Shown here: one piece after another, positions 42,968 through 52,633 of the stretch | Position numbering within the stretch: the first letter of the stretch is position 1 | Layout of the letters: every line of letters starts with the position of its first letter | NCBI GenBank assembly: GCA_023229845.1 | Contig: JALNYK010000021.1 | Coordinates: 1-57,649 of the forward strand | Direction of reading: 5' to 3' | Source of the DNA: Gallionella sp. | Lineage (GTDB): Bacteria; Pseudomonadota; Gammaproteobacteria; Burkholderiales; Gallionellaceae | DNA length: 57,649 nt | Position numbers and translations under genes: made by a program | Notes under the pieces: model-generated | Seen by the model: the letters and a program-made list of their open reading frames with translations, nothing else | The model's database searches: none | Told to the model about the DNA's origin: nothing

Positions 42968-44890
42968 TTATTTGTCGGCCACCACCCGGTTGCGCCCAGC
43001 CGCCTTGGCGGCATACAGACAGGCATCGGCACGTGCGAGCAGCACATCCACCGAAGCCATGTCCAAACGCCGTTCCGCCACACCGACGCTGATGGTCAGT
43101 GAAAAATTCGCGCCGCGCCCCGGATGACTCAACTCGGTCACCTTCTGACGCAAGCGTTCCGCACACTGAACCGCCGCTTTGAGATCGGTGTCCGGGCAAA
43201 TCACCACAAACTCCTCGCCGCCATAACGGCACACCAGATCCTGGGTGCGCGCCGAATGGCGCAACGCCTGGGCCACATTTTTCAATACATCGTCGCCAGC
43301 CTGATGCCCCAGCTTGTCGTTGATGGACTTGAAATGATCGATGTCGACCATCATGCAAGACAACATGCGTTCACCGCGCCGGGCCAGCGCCCATTCCTGC
43401 TCGATGCGCTCCACTGCGGAACGACGATTCGGCAATTCGGTCAACGCATCGGTCAGCGCCAATCGTTGCAGACGCTCGTTCGACGCCGCCAAGTCTCTGG
43501 AAAAACGCAACAACTGCTCGCGATCATAGGCCAGCTCCTCCTGCAACTGCACCACCCGCTGGGCGGCGCGCAGCCGCGCGAAGAACACCCGCTGCGAAAC
43601 CGGCTTGACCAGATAATCGTCGGCCCCCGCCTCGAACGCCTCCACCAGACTGTCGGCGGTCTCCTTGGCGGTCAGGATGAACACATACACATCGCGGCGC
43701 TCCGGACTCTCGCGCAACTTGCGGCACAACGTCACGCCATCCATCACCGGCAGATTCCAGCCGGTGATCACCAGCTGCGGCCGCTTAGCCTCGACCACCT
43801 GCATCGCCTCGACGCCATTGCGCGACGTCAACACCTCGTGTCCCGCAGCCTTGAGCATCGCCTCCAGCAACACCAGCATCGCGCGGTCGTCCTCGACCAC
43901 CAGCACGCGCATCTTGTAATGATCGCGGCCGACATCGATCCAGTCCGGCACGTCGACCGCAACGTCAGGCACCTCGGACTGGCTCAGCATCTCCCCAAAC
44001 GGCGGGATGTGCACCATCTTCATGTTCAGCAACTCCAGCCAATCCAACCAGTCATGGATACAGGCATCGCCAATCTCGACCAGCTGATCCCCCTCCACCG
44101 CCACGCGTGCGGCGGCAAACCTCAACTTGGCCACCAACCGGCCGCGCTCGTCCGGCTTGGCCAAACAGGCATCCGCAAGCTGCGACGCGACATGCAGCAA
44201 ATGCAGCAGCCGCCACTCGCGCGAGCCCTCCACCATCTTGCTGTTCTCGGGCAGCAGATAATCATGCGCCAGCGCCTGGAACACCTTGGGAAAGCCCATA
44301 TCTGCGAGGATCGCACCGCTCAACTCGGCCTCGTCGCAACCGAGCGCGTCCTGCTCCTGTCGATGCAACTCGTCCAGCGGCATCTCCTGCGCCCGCGCCA
44401 TCAGCTTGCCGTACTCGTCCGGATAGGCCGTGGCGAGCGCCAACCGCCCAATGTTGCCGAGCAGACCCAGCACGAATATCTCTTCGGGAACCGCCAGCCG
44501 CGCCCGCGCCACCAGATGCTTGGCGGCGATGCCGGTCAGCAGGGAATGCGCCCAGAAATACTGGTAATCGAATTGTTTGCACGGTCCGTTGCGGTAATCC
44601 ACGATCAGCGCGATGCCCAGCACCAGCTGGCGCAACGCGCGCGCACCGAGCACCGTCACTGCGTCCGAGATAGTCGCAACCGGGCGGGAGGGATTGGACA
44701 GCAGCACATTCGCCGCCTTGAGGACTCGTGCGCTCAACGCCGGATCGACACTGACCATCCGGGCAATTTCATGATTGGAGACATCCTCGCGCTGCGTCAG
44801 GTTAATCACCTCCAGCGCCACCCCTTTCGGAGTAGGCAGCCGGTCGGCAATTTTCAAACGAGCCAATATCGAATTTTCAACGACATCCAT
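42968..44890 (-). CDS. HDOD + degenerate receiver + GGDEF protein (probable diguanylate cyclase)
   Basis: 640 residues. HDOD domain (about 10-280), a receiver (327-445) and a C-terminal GGDEF domain (480-640). The cyclase looks active: GGEEF at 557-561, with an I-site RTQD five residues before it. The receiver keeps its acidic pair (VVEDD) and KP lysine, but the phosphoacceptor is Gly377 (LVITGWNLPVMDG), codon GGC where Asp would be GAC. The HD pair of the HDOD is also replaced (GLLGNIG), normal for that family. The ATG at 44890 has GGGAG nine bases upstream. It sits just upstream of flhDC, which fits c-di-GMP control of motility. Confidence 0.92.
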   Translation of the reverse strand: MDVVENSILARLKIADRLPTPKGVALEVINLTQREDVSNHEIARMVSVDPALSARVLKAANVLLSNPSRPVATISDAVTVLGARALRQLVLGIALIVDYRNGPCKQFDYQYFWAHSLLTGIAAKHLVARARLAVPEEIFVLGLLGNIGRLALATAYPDEYGKLMARAQEMPLDELHRQEQDALGCDEAELSGAILADMGFPKVFQALAHDYLLPENSKMVEGSREWRLLHLLHVASQLADACLAKPDERGRLVAKLRFAAARVAVEGDQLVEIGDACIHDWLDWLELLNMKMVHIPPFGEMLSQSEVPDVAVDVPDWIDVGRDHYKMRVLVVEDDRAMLVLLEAMLKAAGHEVLTSRNGVEAMQVVEAKRPQLVITGWNLPVMDGVTLCRKLRESPERRDVYVFILTAKETADSLVEAFEAGADDYLVKPVSQRVFFARLRAAQRVVQLQEELAYDREQLLRFSRDLAASNERLQRLALTDALTELPNRRSAVERIEQEWALARRGERMLSCMMVDIDHFKSINDKLGHQAGDDVLKNVAQALRHSARTQDLVCRYGGEEFVVICPDTDLKAAVQCAERLRQKVTELSHPGRGANFSLTISVGVAERRLDMASVDVLLARADACLYAAKAAGRNRVVADK

Positions 44891-44979
44891 CGCGAACATC
44901 TCCCTGTTTTTCGGGCAGTCTACCGTAACGGCGCGGGATTTCCCAGCCGCCGCCGACGGATATGAAGCAGGCAGACAGC

Positions 44980-45014
44980 AAAAGGCCCGCATGCGATAAA
45001 CATGCGGGCCTTTT
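44980..45014 (-). terminator. Rho-independent terminator after tRNA-Met
   Basis: AAAAGGCCCGCATG (44980-44993) pairs perfectly with CATGCGGGCCTTTT (45001-45014) across a seven-base loop. The A and T runs on both sides make it work in either direction. It would end the tRNA transcript and separate it from the HDOD-GGDEF gene. Confidence 0.92.
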
Positions 45015-45042
45015 GTGTTTGCCCATGCGACTGGGCTGAAAC

Positions 45043-45119
45043 TGGTGGTGATAGGTGGATTTGAACCACCGACCCCAGCATTATGAGTGCTGTGCTCTAA
45101 CCAACTGAGCTATATCACC
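45043..45119 (-). tRNA. tRNA-Met (anticodon CAT, elongator type)
   Basis: 77 bases including an encoded CCA. Acceptor stem GGTGATA/TATCACC, D-loop AGCTCAGTTGGTTAGAGC, anticodon stem-loop AGCACTCATAATGCT, T-arm GGTGGTTCAAATCCACC. The order of bases around the anticodon and variable loop (TGGGGTC) fits elongator Met rather than initiator or the Ile2 (lysidine) tRNA, though the CAT anticodon alone does not exclude Ile2. Confidence 0.93.
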
Positions 45120-45158
45120 GCGAAGAGCGCGGCATTCTCCAGATTTCACCCCGCCTTG

Positions 45159-45875
45159 TCAATGCGTGCAGGAAACTTGTTTGAGTTCACTGCCCGGAAA
45201 GTTCTTGTGTATCGCCGTCAGCCGCTCTGTCGTCGCGGCATCCAGGCCGCCCAGCACGAACATCGTCGCCTTCAATCTGCTGCTGCGCTCGCCGACTTGC
45301 GCGCTGCGCACATCCTTGGCCCGCAGCTGGGCGACGAAGTTCTGCGCCGCCTCCCGTGTCTTGAACACACCCAACGAAATGGCGTTAAGCCAGACGCCCG
45401 CCTCCGGCACGACGAAGTATTCCTCGACGCCACGCGCCTTCAGTTGCTCGATCTTCTGCGCCACTCCCGCCTTGTCTTTCAACGGCGGGATGTACACCCA
45501 ATAGCCGATGTTGTATTCGACCTCGCGCTGCCCCAGCCGCTCACCCAGATGCAACGTATTCAATGCGACCGTCGCGCGCGCCAGATCGACTCCAGAGAAC
45601 TCGCCCCACTCCATGCAGGTGCGGGCCTCGCCCTTGATGGACTGTACGACCGGCGCGAAGGCCGGCGCGAAGGCCGGCGCGGACGCGGGCGCCATCGGCA
45701 CCGGAGCGGACTGCGACATTGCCGGCGACGACGCACCCAGCAAGCGTATCTTCTCCTCGTGCAGCGCCGTCGGCGCAGGAGCATCCGGCTCGGCTGTCAA
45801 CAAGCCCCCCCATTGCATGACCGCGAAGAAGATCGCGTTTCCCGCCAGCAGAATCCAGAATGTTTTTTTCATCAT
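45159..45875 (-). CDS. SPOR-domain membrane protein
   Basis: 238 residues. One N-terminal TM helix (KKTFWILLAGNAIFFAVMQW), a Pro/Ala-rich periplasmic linker with APAFAPAFAP repeats, then a C-terminal region with two weak SPOR-like repeats (YWVYIPPLKDKAGVAQKIEQ and the ISLGVFKTREAAQNFVAQLR unit). SPOR domains bind denuded septal peptidoglycan. The start overlaps the coaX stop (ATGA; the next codon is also ATG). Confidence 0.82.
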   Translation of the reverse strand: MMKKTFWILLAGNAIFFAVMQWGGLLTAEPDAPAPTALHEEKIRLLGASSPAMSQSAPVPMAPASAPAFAPAFAPVVQSIKGEARTCMEWGEFSGVDLARATVALNTLHLGERLGQREVEYNIGYWVYIPPLKDKAGVAQKIEQLKARGVEEYFVVPEAGVWLNAISLGVFKTREAAQNFVAQLRAKDVRSAQVGERSSRLKATMFVLGGLDAATTERLTAIHKNFPGSELKQVSCTH

Positions 45876-46588
45876 GCGTTCGTTTCCCGTGCGATTAGCC
45901 ACAATCCCTGCAACACCAGATTATCCTCAAGACGCAACGGCAGCTTGAGCCGTTCGCGCAAAACCTCCGCCGCACCGCCGCTCAACACCACCGTTGCGCC
46001 GACTTTATCGAGCAACGCATGCTGCCGCTCGACCGCACCGCAAGTGGCCTGCACCGCACCGCTGAACAAGGCATCTGCAGTGTTGCGCGGAAACGCGACA
46101 TACTTTCCCGGCCCCTGCTCCAGTTGCGCCGTCGCGCCGCACAGGCTGCGCTGCATCAGTTCGACGCCGGGCAGGATCAGCCCGCCGAGGAACTCGCCTT
46201 CGTCCGACAGCGCATCCACCGTCGTCGCGGTGCCGCAGTTCACCACCAGACAGCGTCCGCCGACCAGATGCCATGCCGCGATCAGCGCCGACCAGCGGTC
46301 GCTGCCGAGTTGCGCCGGTTGTTCGTAGCCGTTGCGCACGCCGCATTGCCGTTCGCGGGCCGTAACGAAATGCCAGGCATCGGCGACAATGGCCTCGCGC
46401 AATGCCTGCCCGACCGCAGCCCCCGCAACATTGCTGGCCCACACCCCCCGTATCGCCGGGCCATCGGCGAACTGCTCGGACAGTTCCGCCGCCCGTTCGG
46501 TGGACAACGCGCCGCGACACAGCCACTCGTCGCCGCGCGTCAGCGCCCACTTGATACGCGTATTGCCCACATCGATCAGCAATCTCAT
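45872..46588 (-). CDS. coaX: Type III pantothenate kinase CoaX
   Basis: First enzyme of coenzyme A synthesis: phosphorylates pantothenate with ATP. 238 residues. ASKHA-fold motifs: MRLLIDVGNTRIKWALTRGD (phosphate 1), GSDRWSALIAAWHLVG and VVNCGTATTVDAL (phosphate 2/Asp). Its ATG overlaps birA's stop. The birA-coaX pair is a common betaproteobacterial arrangement. Confidence 0.95.
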   Translation of the reverse strand: MRLLIDVGNTRIKWALTRGDEWLCRGALSTERAAELSEQFADGPAIRGVWASNVAGAAVGQALREAIVADAWHFVTARERQCGVRNGYEQPAQLGSDRWSALIAAWHLVGGRCLVVNCGTATTVDALSDEGEFLGGLILPGVELMQRSLCGATAQLEQGPGKYVAFPRNTADALFSGAVQATCGAVERQHALLDKVGATVVLSGGAAEVLRERLKLPLRLEDNLVLQGLWLIARETNA

Positions 46589-47571
46589 CGCCGCACCCCC
46601 ACTTCGCCCGAATTGAAACTGCGCGTGCCCTGCGCGGTTTCCAGCCGCAACTCGCCACCGTCGCCGACCCCGCGCGCGATACCGCTCACCTCACTGCCAT
46701 CCGCCAGGCACAGACGGATCGGCTCGTCTTGATAAATATGGCATTGTTCCCATTCGTCGCGCAACGGGGCGAAGCCGCCCAGTTCGAATTGTCGCAACAC
46801 CGTCGCCAACTCCTGCAGCAACAACGCCAGCAGGCGATTGCGCTCCGGCATTTCCGCACACAATTCGTCCAGCGCACCGGCCGGCCGATCTATCAGTTCC
46901 GCGAGCGATTCGCTCAGATGACAATTCAGCCCGATGCCGATCACCACGGCACTAGGTCCCAGCATATCGCCTTGCGCCTCGATCAGCACGCCGCCCAGTT
47001 TTCCCTGAGCACAGACAATGTCGTTCGGCCATTTCAGCCCGACGCCCTCCGCGCCAACCTTGTTCAACGCGCGCACGATCGCCACACCGACCGCCAGGCT
47101 CAGACCGGATAACGCATTCAAGCCACAATCGAAACGCCACAACAGCGAGAACGTCAGCGCGTTGCCCAACCCGGAATACCATGTCCGCCCGAGACGTCCG
47201 CGCCCTGCGCTCTGCAGTTCGACGGCGACAACGCTGCCGCTCGGCGCGCCGAGCGCCGCGCGCTGCAGCAGCAGCGTGTTGCTGGATGGGGCCTGCGGCA
47301 CGACTTCGATGTCGAATTGCCCTCCTTTCGCATCCAGCCAGCGCATGATCTCGTTGCGATGCAATGGCTGCCAGGGTCGCGCCAACCGGTAGCCGCGGCC
47401 GCGCACGCGCTGCAGCGCGACGCCGCAATCCGCCGTGTCGGCCAGCGCGTTGAACACGCTGGCGCGCGACACGCCCAGCCGTTGCGCCAGCAGTTCGCCG
47501 GAATGAAAATGTCCATCCGCCAGAATGTCCAGCAGCTGCCAGGTTCGGGCGCGCAGAGCCTCTGCCGTCAT
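46585..47571 (-). CDS. birA: Biotin-protein ligase / biotin operon repressor BirA
   Basis: 328 residues. N-terminal winged helix (GELLAQRLGVSRASVFNAL, about 22-42) and a catalytic domain with SSNTLLLQRA, the adenylate loop GRGRLGRTWYS and LKWPNDIVCAQGKLGG. The C-terminal SH3-like cap ends the protein. Having the HTH makes it bifunctional, able to repress biotin genes. Coupled to the patatin gene by a four-base overlap. Confidence 0.95.
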   Translation of the reverse strand: MTAEALRARTWQLLDILADGHFHSGELLAQRLGVSRASVFNALADTADCGVALQRVRGRGYRLARPWQPLHRNEIMRWLDAKGGQFDIEVVPQAPSSNTLLLQRAALGAPSGSVVAVELQSAGRGRLGRTWYSGLGNALTFSLLWRFDCGLNALSGLSLAVGVAIVRALNKVGAEGVGLKWPNDIVCAQGKLGGVLIEAQGDMLGPSAVVIGIGLNCHLSESLAELIDRPAGALDELCAEMPERNRLLALLLQELATVLRQFELGGFAPLRDEWEQCHIYQDEPIRLCLADGSEVSGIARGVGDGGELRLETAQGTRSFNSGEVGVRR

Positions 47572-48734
47572 TGCGGTATCCCGTTATCCTGCCGGGAGGG
47601 AATCCCGAGAAAACGCACGATCTCGTCGCGCTGTTGCTGCGCATCGCGATAGCCGAGTTCGATCAGCGCCTGACAATACTTTCTTTCCGACAACAGGAAG
47701 CTGATCAATGCAGAACCGCCGCCGTGCGGCGCCGCACCGGCCAGCCGCAGCAGGATGCGTATCGTCCACGGCAACTCGGACATGTAGCGCTCGGCGATCT
47801 TGTCTATCGATTCGCTCGGCTTGATCACTAGCAACTCGACATGTTTCAGGCCGGTCGCAGTGCGCATCTCTTCCGGCATCAGTTCCACCAGCCGGTTGAT
47901 CGTCTGCACCCGCTCCAGGTCGACCTCCATGCTGTCCATGAAAATGCTGTTGAGCGCATGGCCGGCGATTTGCGCCAGCGAGGGGTAATCGCCGTGCTCG
48001 CTGCGCCTCGATACCTCCAGCGCATCGTTGGTCGCACTGATCACCATGATCCGGGTCGCCCCCAGATGCAACGCAGAACTGACAGGCGCGATCTGGCGCA
48101 TCGAACCGTCGCCGAAATATTCGCGGTTGATCAATGTCGCGGGAAAAATGAACGGGATCGCCGACGAGGCAAGCAGATGTTTCGCTTCGATATTGGTCGA
48201 CACGCCCAATCTGCGCGTACGCCGCCAGGGCTCGATGCCGCCCACCCCCTGATAGAAAGTGACCGATTTTCCGGACTCGTAACCAGACGCCGTGATACTC
48301 AACGCATGCAACAGCCCGGCATCGATACTCTGCTGTATCTTGTCGCAAGGCAGTATCTGGTCCAGCAGTTCGGCCAACGGCGTATTGTCGAGCAGCGATA
48401 TCTGCTTCAGCCGGTTAATCCCCAGCCCGCTGAGCACCAGCCCGGCCAGCCACAACATCGAATTGTTGAACACCCCGACCGCGTCGGTGCGGTAGACCTC
48501 GTAGGTGTGGAAGTTCCGCCAGACATTGGTGAGGTAACGCACGCCGCGTCGGAAGTTGCGCGCATTCACCGCTAGCGTCGCGGCATTCAGCGCGCCAGAC
48601 GAAGTGCCGCAGATCACCGGAAACGGGTTGTGTGCATGGCGCGGAAGATACTCGGCGATCGCCTTCAACACGCCGACCTGGTAGGCCGCGCGCGCGCCGC
48701 CGCCGGTCAGGATCAGGCCGATACGTTCGCTCAT
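47568..48734 (-). CDS. Patatin-like phospholipase
   Basis: Ser-Asp dyad lipase family, 388 residues. Oxyanion loop GLILTGGGARAAYQVGVLKA, nucleophile GTSSG (residues about 43-47), catalytic Asp in YFGDGSMRQ. C-terminal 120 residues form an extra domain often annotated with unknown function (LSERKYCQALIELGYRDAQQ). Substrate unknown; probably membrane lipid turnover. Located between birA and a small conserved gene. Confidence 0.9.
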   Translation of the reverse strand: MSERIGLILTGGGARAAYQVGVLKAIAEYLPRHAHNPFPVICGTSSGALNAATLAVNARNFRRGVRYLTNVWRNFHTYEVYRTDAVGVFNNSMLWLAGLVLSGLGINRLKQISLLDNTPLAELLDQILPCDKIQQSIDAGLLHALSITASGYESGKSVTFYQGVGGIEPWRRTRRLGVSTNIEAKHLLASSAIPFIFPATLINREYFGDGSMRQIAPVSSALHLGATRIMVISATNDALEVSRRSEHGDYPSLAQIAGHALNSIFMDSMEVDLERVQTINRLVELMPEEMRTATGLKHVELLVIKPSESIDKIAERYMSELPWTIRILLRLAGAAPHGGGSALISFLLSERKYCQALIELGYRDAQQQRDEIVRFLGIPSRQDNGIPQ

Positions 48735-48741
48735 TCGCGCC

Positions 48742-48975
48742 CTATGCGAGCTCGGCCTGCACCGAATCGAGCGCGTCCTTCAGCGTCTCCTCGGGCAACG
48801 CATTCAGCGTCTCGGACAACATCTCTGCTGCATCCACCGCCCCCCGCGGCAACGACTGCGCCTCGGTGTTCGCCACCAGCACCGCCGCCGCCCCCACCAC
48901 TTTCAGCAAGCGCGTACGCTCGGCCATCAACATCTCCAACTCCTGCCGCAGCAGTTCGGTTTCCTGTTTATTCAT
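48742..48975 (-). CDS. Small conserved protein of unknown function
   Basis: 77 residues. N-terminal helix with heptads (ETELLRQELEMLMAERTRLL), a short apolar stretch VVGAAAVLVANTEA, and an acidic helical C-terminus. I do not recognise a family. TTAGGAG before the ATG and tight spacing (nine bases after maeB, seven before the patatin gene) support that it is real and in the same operon. Confidence 0.75.
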   Translation of the reverse strand: MNKQETELLRQELEMLMAERTRLLKVVGAAAVLVANTEAQSLPRGAVDAAEMLSETLNALPEETLKDALDSVQAELA

Positions 48976-48984
48976 TGCACTCTC

Positions 48985-51171
48985 CTAATGTATTTTGACG
49001 CCGGCCACGGCCAGCGCGCTCATATTGACGATGCGTCTCACGGTAGCAGTATTGGTCAGAACATGCACCGATTTCGCCGCGCCCAGCAGCACCGGGCCTA
49101 TCGTGATGCCGTCGCCGGCCAGCACCTTCAGCAGGTTGAACGCGATATTCGCCGCATCCAGATTCGGCATCACCAGCAGATTGGCGTCGCCCGTCAGGCG
49201 CGAATCCGGGAACACCTGCGCGCGTATCGCGGCGGACACCGCAAAATCGCCGTGAATTTCGCCCTCAACTTCCAGTCCCGGAGACTGCTGCTCCAGCAGT
49301 TCGCGCGCGCGACTCATCTTGCGCGCCGAAGCGTCGTCGAAGCTGCCGAAATTGGAATGCGACAGCAGCGCGACCCTGGGTGTTATGCCGAAACGGCGCA
49401 CTTCTTCCGCCGCCAGCAAAGTCATTTCGGCGATCTGCTCCGCGGTCGGATCGAGATTCACATGGGTGTCGCAGATGAACAGCGTGTGTTGTTTCAACAT
49501 CAGGATATGCATCGCCGCAAACACCGATGCGCCGGGGCGTAACCCGATAACGTCGCGCACCATGGGCAGATGATCCTGCGGCTTGCTGGCGACGCCGCAA
49601 AGCATCGCGTCGGCGCGGCCTTCGCGCACCAGCGTCGCCGCGATCAGGCTGGGATGGCGCGCATCGTTGGCGCTATCTACCAGCTCGAAATCTTCGCCGG
49701 CGACGAGGCGCAGGCCGAGCTTGTCGACGAGCCGCACGATCACCGCCGCGTCGCCGACCAGAATCGGCTGCGCCAATTTTTCGTCCACCACAGTGCGCAC
49801 CGCATGCAGCACGCGCTCGTCCTCGCCCTCGGCATACACCAGACGTTGCGGATCGCGCTTCGCCATGTCGAACACCGGCTTCATCAGCAGGCCGGACTGA
49901 TAGACGAAGTGTGAAATCTGCTCGCGGTAAACATCCATATCGGCGATGGGCCGCGTCGCCACGCCGCTGTCCATCGCCGCCTGCGCGACGGCGGGCGCGA
50001 CGCGCCGGATCAAGCGCTGATCGAACGGTTTGGGAATCAGGTAGTTTTCGCCGAAGCTCAGCTCCCCCGCACCATACACCCCGGCCACCTCATGCGACTG
50101 TTCGGCGCAGGCCAGTTCGGCGATGGCGCGCACCGCGGCGCGCTTCATCTCCTCGTTGATGGTAGTCGCGCCCACGTCGAGCGCGCCGCGGAACATGTAG
50201 GGGAAGCACAGCGCGTTGTTCACCTGGTTCGGGTAATCCGAACGGCCTGTCGCGAGGATCGCGTCGGGACGCACCGCCTTCGCATGCTCCGGCAGGATCT
50301 CCGGATTCGGGTTGGCCAGCGCGAAGATCAGCGGGCGATTACCCATCTGCGCGACCATCTCCGGCTTCAGCACGCCGCCCGCGGAAAGCCCGAGGAACAC
50401 GTCCGCCCCGGCGATCACCTCATTCAGCGTGCGCGCGGAGGTCTCGACCGCGAAACGCGCCTTGTTGTCGTCCATCTCCTCGGTGCGGCCCTTGTAGACC
50501 ACGCCCTTGATGTCGGTGACGGTGATGTTCTCCATGCGTACGCCCAAGCCCACCAGCATGTCGAGGCAGGCCAGCGCCGCAGCGCCAGCGCCGCTGACCA
50601 CCAACTTGATCTGCGCGATGTCCTTGCCGACGACCTTCAGGCCGTTCAGCAGCGCCGCGCCGACGATGATCGCCGTGCCGTGCTGGTCGTCGTGGAAGAC
50701 GGGAATCTTCATGCGCTCGCGCAGCTTGCGCTCGATGTAGAAACATTCCGGCGCCTTGATGTCTTCGAGGTTGATGCCGCCGAAGGTCGGTTCCAGCGAA
50801 GCGACGATATCGATCAGCTTGTCGGGGTCGTTCTCCGCGATCTCGATGTCGAACACGTCGATGCCGGCGAACTTCTTGAACAGCACACCCTTGCCTTCCA
50901 TCACCGGCTTGCCCGCCAGCGGGCCGATGTTGCCCAAGCCCAGCACCGCAGTGCCGTTGGAGACCACCGCAACCAAGTTGCCGCGCGCGGTCAGGTTGCG
51001 CGCCTCGTTCGGGTCGCGCACGATCTCCTCGCACGCCGCCGCCACACCGGGAGAATAGGCCAGCGCCAGATCGCGCTGCGTCTGCATCGGCTTGCTCGGG
51101 ATGACGCTGATCTTGCCCGCCGGAGAGAGCCGGTGGTATTGCAGCGCGGCTTCGCGCAATTGCTTGTCCAT
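48985..51171 (-). CDS. maeB: NADP-dependent malic enzyme MaeB (malic enzyme + phosphotransacetylase-like domain)
   Basis: Converts malate to pyruvate, CO2 and NADPH. 728 residues. Malic domain with AYSPGVAAACEEI, the metal/NADP region FHDDQHGTAIIVGAALL and GAGAAALACLDMLVGLG. From about residue 430 a PTA-like domain follows, with RLVYAEGEDERVLHAVRTVV; in MaeB this domain is regulatory (acetyl-CoA inhibition), not catalytic. No truncation seen. Confidence 0.95.
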   Translation of the reverse strand: MDKQLREAALQYHRLSPAGKISVIPSKPMQTQRDLALAYSPGVAAACEEIVRDPNEARNLTARGNLVAVVSNGTAVLGLGNIGPLAGKPVMEGKGVLFKKFAGIDVFDIEIAENDPDKLIDIVASLEPTFGGINLEDIKAPECFYIERKLRERMKIPVFHDDQHGTAIIVGAALLNGLKVVGKDIAQIKLVVSGAGAAALACLDMLVGLGVRMENITVTDIKGVVYKGRTEEMDDNKARFAVETSARTLNEVIAGADVFLGLSAGGVLKPEMVAQMGNRPLIFALANPNPEILPEHAKAVRPDAILATGRSDYPNQVNNALCFPYMFRGALDVGATTINEEMKRAAVRAIAELACAEQSHEVAGVYGAGELSFGENYLIPKPFDQRLIRRVAPAVAQAAMDSGVATRPIADMDVYREQISHFVYQSGLLMKPVFDMAKRDPQRLVYAEGEDERVLHAVRTVVDEKLAQPILVGDAAVIVRLVDKLGLRLVAGEDFELVDSANDARHPSLIAATLVREGRADAMLCGVASKPQDHLPMVRDVIGLRPGASVFAAMHILMLKQHTLFICDTHVNLDPTAEQIAEMTLLAAEEVRRFGITPRVALLSHSNFGSFDDASARKMSRARELLEQQSPGLEVEGEIHGDFAVSAAIRAQVFPDSRLTGDANLLVMPNLDAANIAFNLLKVLAGDGITIGPVLLGAAKSVHVLTNTATVRRIVNMSALAVAGVKIH

Positions 51172-51213
51172 GATTGCCCCCGATTGACCAGGCCCTGACG
51201 CCCGGCTTCAAAT

Positions 51214-51297
51214 GTAGGTCGGGCTCCGCCCGACATGCGGACAAAGCCCGCCCTACGCCATTTTCGCTTTCCCGAAAGACTGCGTTTTTTCGGGAAA
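51214..51297. repeat. Two hairpins between maeB and the MFS gene
   Basis: First a compound palindrome: GTCGGGC-TCC-GCCCGAC (51218-51234) nested in GTAGGTCGGGC...GCCCGCCCTAC (51214-51256, one mismatch). Then TTTCCCGAAA (51268-51277) pairs perfectly with TTTCGGGAAA (51288-51297), loop ten bases. Both lie between two divergent starts, so they may act on the maeB or MFS leader; the first resembles dispersed palindromic repeats. Confidence 0.6.
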
Positions 51298-51384
51298 CTG
51301 AGTCCTGCGGAGATTATAGCGTAGCGTCCTTGCTCTTCCCGCGCCGAATCATCGACGCACGCTCCATCTGCTAGACTTCGGGCC

Positions 51385-52608
51385 ATGTATCCCGCACTCA
51401 CCCCGCAACGCGAAAAACTCCTGCTGCTCACCCTCGCCGGCATCCAGTTCAGCCATGTGATCGACTTCATGATCATGATGCCGCTGGGCCCCATCCTGAT
51501 CGCCGAGCTGGGCATCACCACGCACGAATTCGGCCTGCTGGTCGCCTCTTACAGCTTCAGCGCTGCGCTGTCCGGCCTGTTCGCCGCGATCTTCATCGAC
51601 CGCTTCGAGCGCAAGCGCATGCTGCTCGGCCTGTTTGCGCTGTTCGGCGTCGCGACGCTGGCCTGCGGCCTCGCGCCGGGCTACGCCACGCTGCTGATCG
51701 CGCGCGGATTCGCCGGCGCGTTCGGCGGCGTGATGGGCGCGATGACGCACACCATCATCGGCGACGCAATCCCGTTCGAGCGCCGCGCCCGGGCCGGCGG
51801 CATGGTGTCGGCCGCGTTCTCGGTCGCTACCGTCGCGGGTGTGCCGATATCGCTGTGGCTGGCGAACATGTTCCAGTGGCGCGCGCCGTTCGTGTTCATC
51901 GCCGCGCTGGTCGTGCTGTTCATCGTCGTCGGTCTACGAGTGCTGCCCGAATTGCGCCGGCACATCAGTGTGGAAAAACAGGCCCATCCATTCGCGCCGA
52001 TGCTCGCGGTGCTGCGCGACGCCAACCACCTGCACGCGCTGCTGTTCTCCGCGCTGGTCATCTTTTCCGGCTTCACGGTGATCCCCTATATCACGGTGTA
52101 TGCGGTGCATAACGTCGGCATCTCGCAACACGACCTTCCCTACCTTTATCTATGCGGCGGCTCCGCCACATTGATCACCGCGAGGCTGATAGGCCACTGG
52201 GCGGACTTGTACGGCAAGATGAAGGTCTACCGCATGGTCGCATTCGCTGCGCTCCTGCCACTGCTGTTGGTGACGCATAGCGGCCCCACTCCATTGGGGT
52301 TGTGGCTGATCCTGACGACGATATTCTTCGTGCTGGTGTCGGGCCGCATGATCCCGGCGATGGCGATCATCACCTCGGCGGCGCAACCGAAACTGCGCGG
52401 TACTTTCATGTCGCTGAACGCCACCACGCAATCGCTGGCGATGGGGCTGGCGACCACGCTGGCCGGCTACATCATCTCGCAGGACGCTAACGGACAGATC
52501 GTCGATTACGGCATGGTCGGTTATGTCGCCGTAGCCGCGAACCTGCTGGCGATCTGGTTCGTCGGCCGCATCGAGATGCACGACCAGCGACCGGCGAAGA
52601 TAGAATGA
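51385..52608 (+). CDS. Major facilitator superfamily transporter
   Basis: 407 residues, about 12 TM helices. Motif A-like loop FIDRFERKRMLLG after TM2 and GRMIPAMAIITSAAQPKLRG before TM11. N-terminal GIQFSHVIDFMIMMPLGPIL and GLLVASYSFSAALSGL resemble the arabinose-efflux/DHA1 type. Substrate cannot be read from sequence. Followed 25 bases later by the CHASE2 gene. Confidence 0.9.
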   Translation: MYPALTPQREKLLLLTLAGIQFSHVIDFMIMMPLGPILIAELGITTHEFGLLVASYSFSAALSGLFAAIFIDRFERKRMLLGLFALFGVATLACGLAPGYATLLIARGFAGAFGGVMGAMTHTIIGDAIPFERRARAGGMVSAAFSVATVAGVPISLWLANMFQWRAPFVFIAALVVLFIVVGLRVLPELRRHISVEKQAHPFAPMLAVLRDANHLHALLFSALVIFSGFTVIPYITVYAVHNVGISQHDLPYLYLCGGSATLITARLIGHWADLYGKMKVYRMVAFAALLPLLLVTHSGPTPLGLWLILTTIFFVLVSGRMIPAMAIITSAAQPKLRGTFMSLNATTQSLAMGLATTLAGYIISQDANGQIVDYGMVGYVAVAANLLAIWFVGRIEMHDQRPAKIE

Positions 52609-52633
52609 CCACCCGCATTCCGGAGAATCATCC

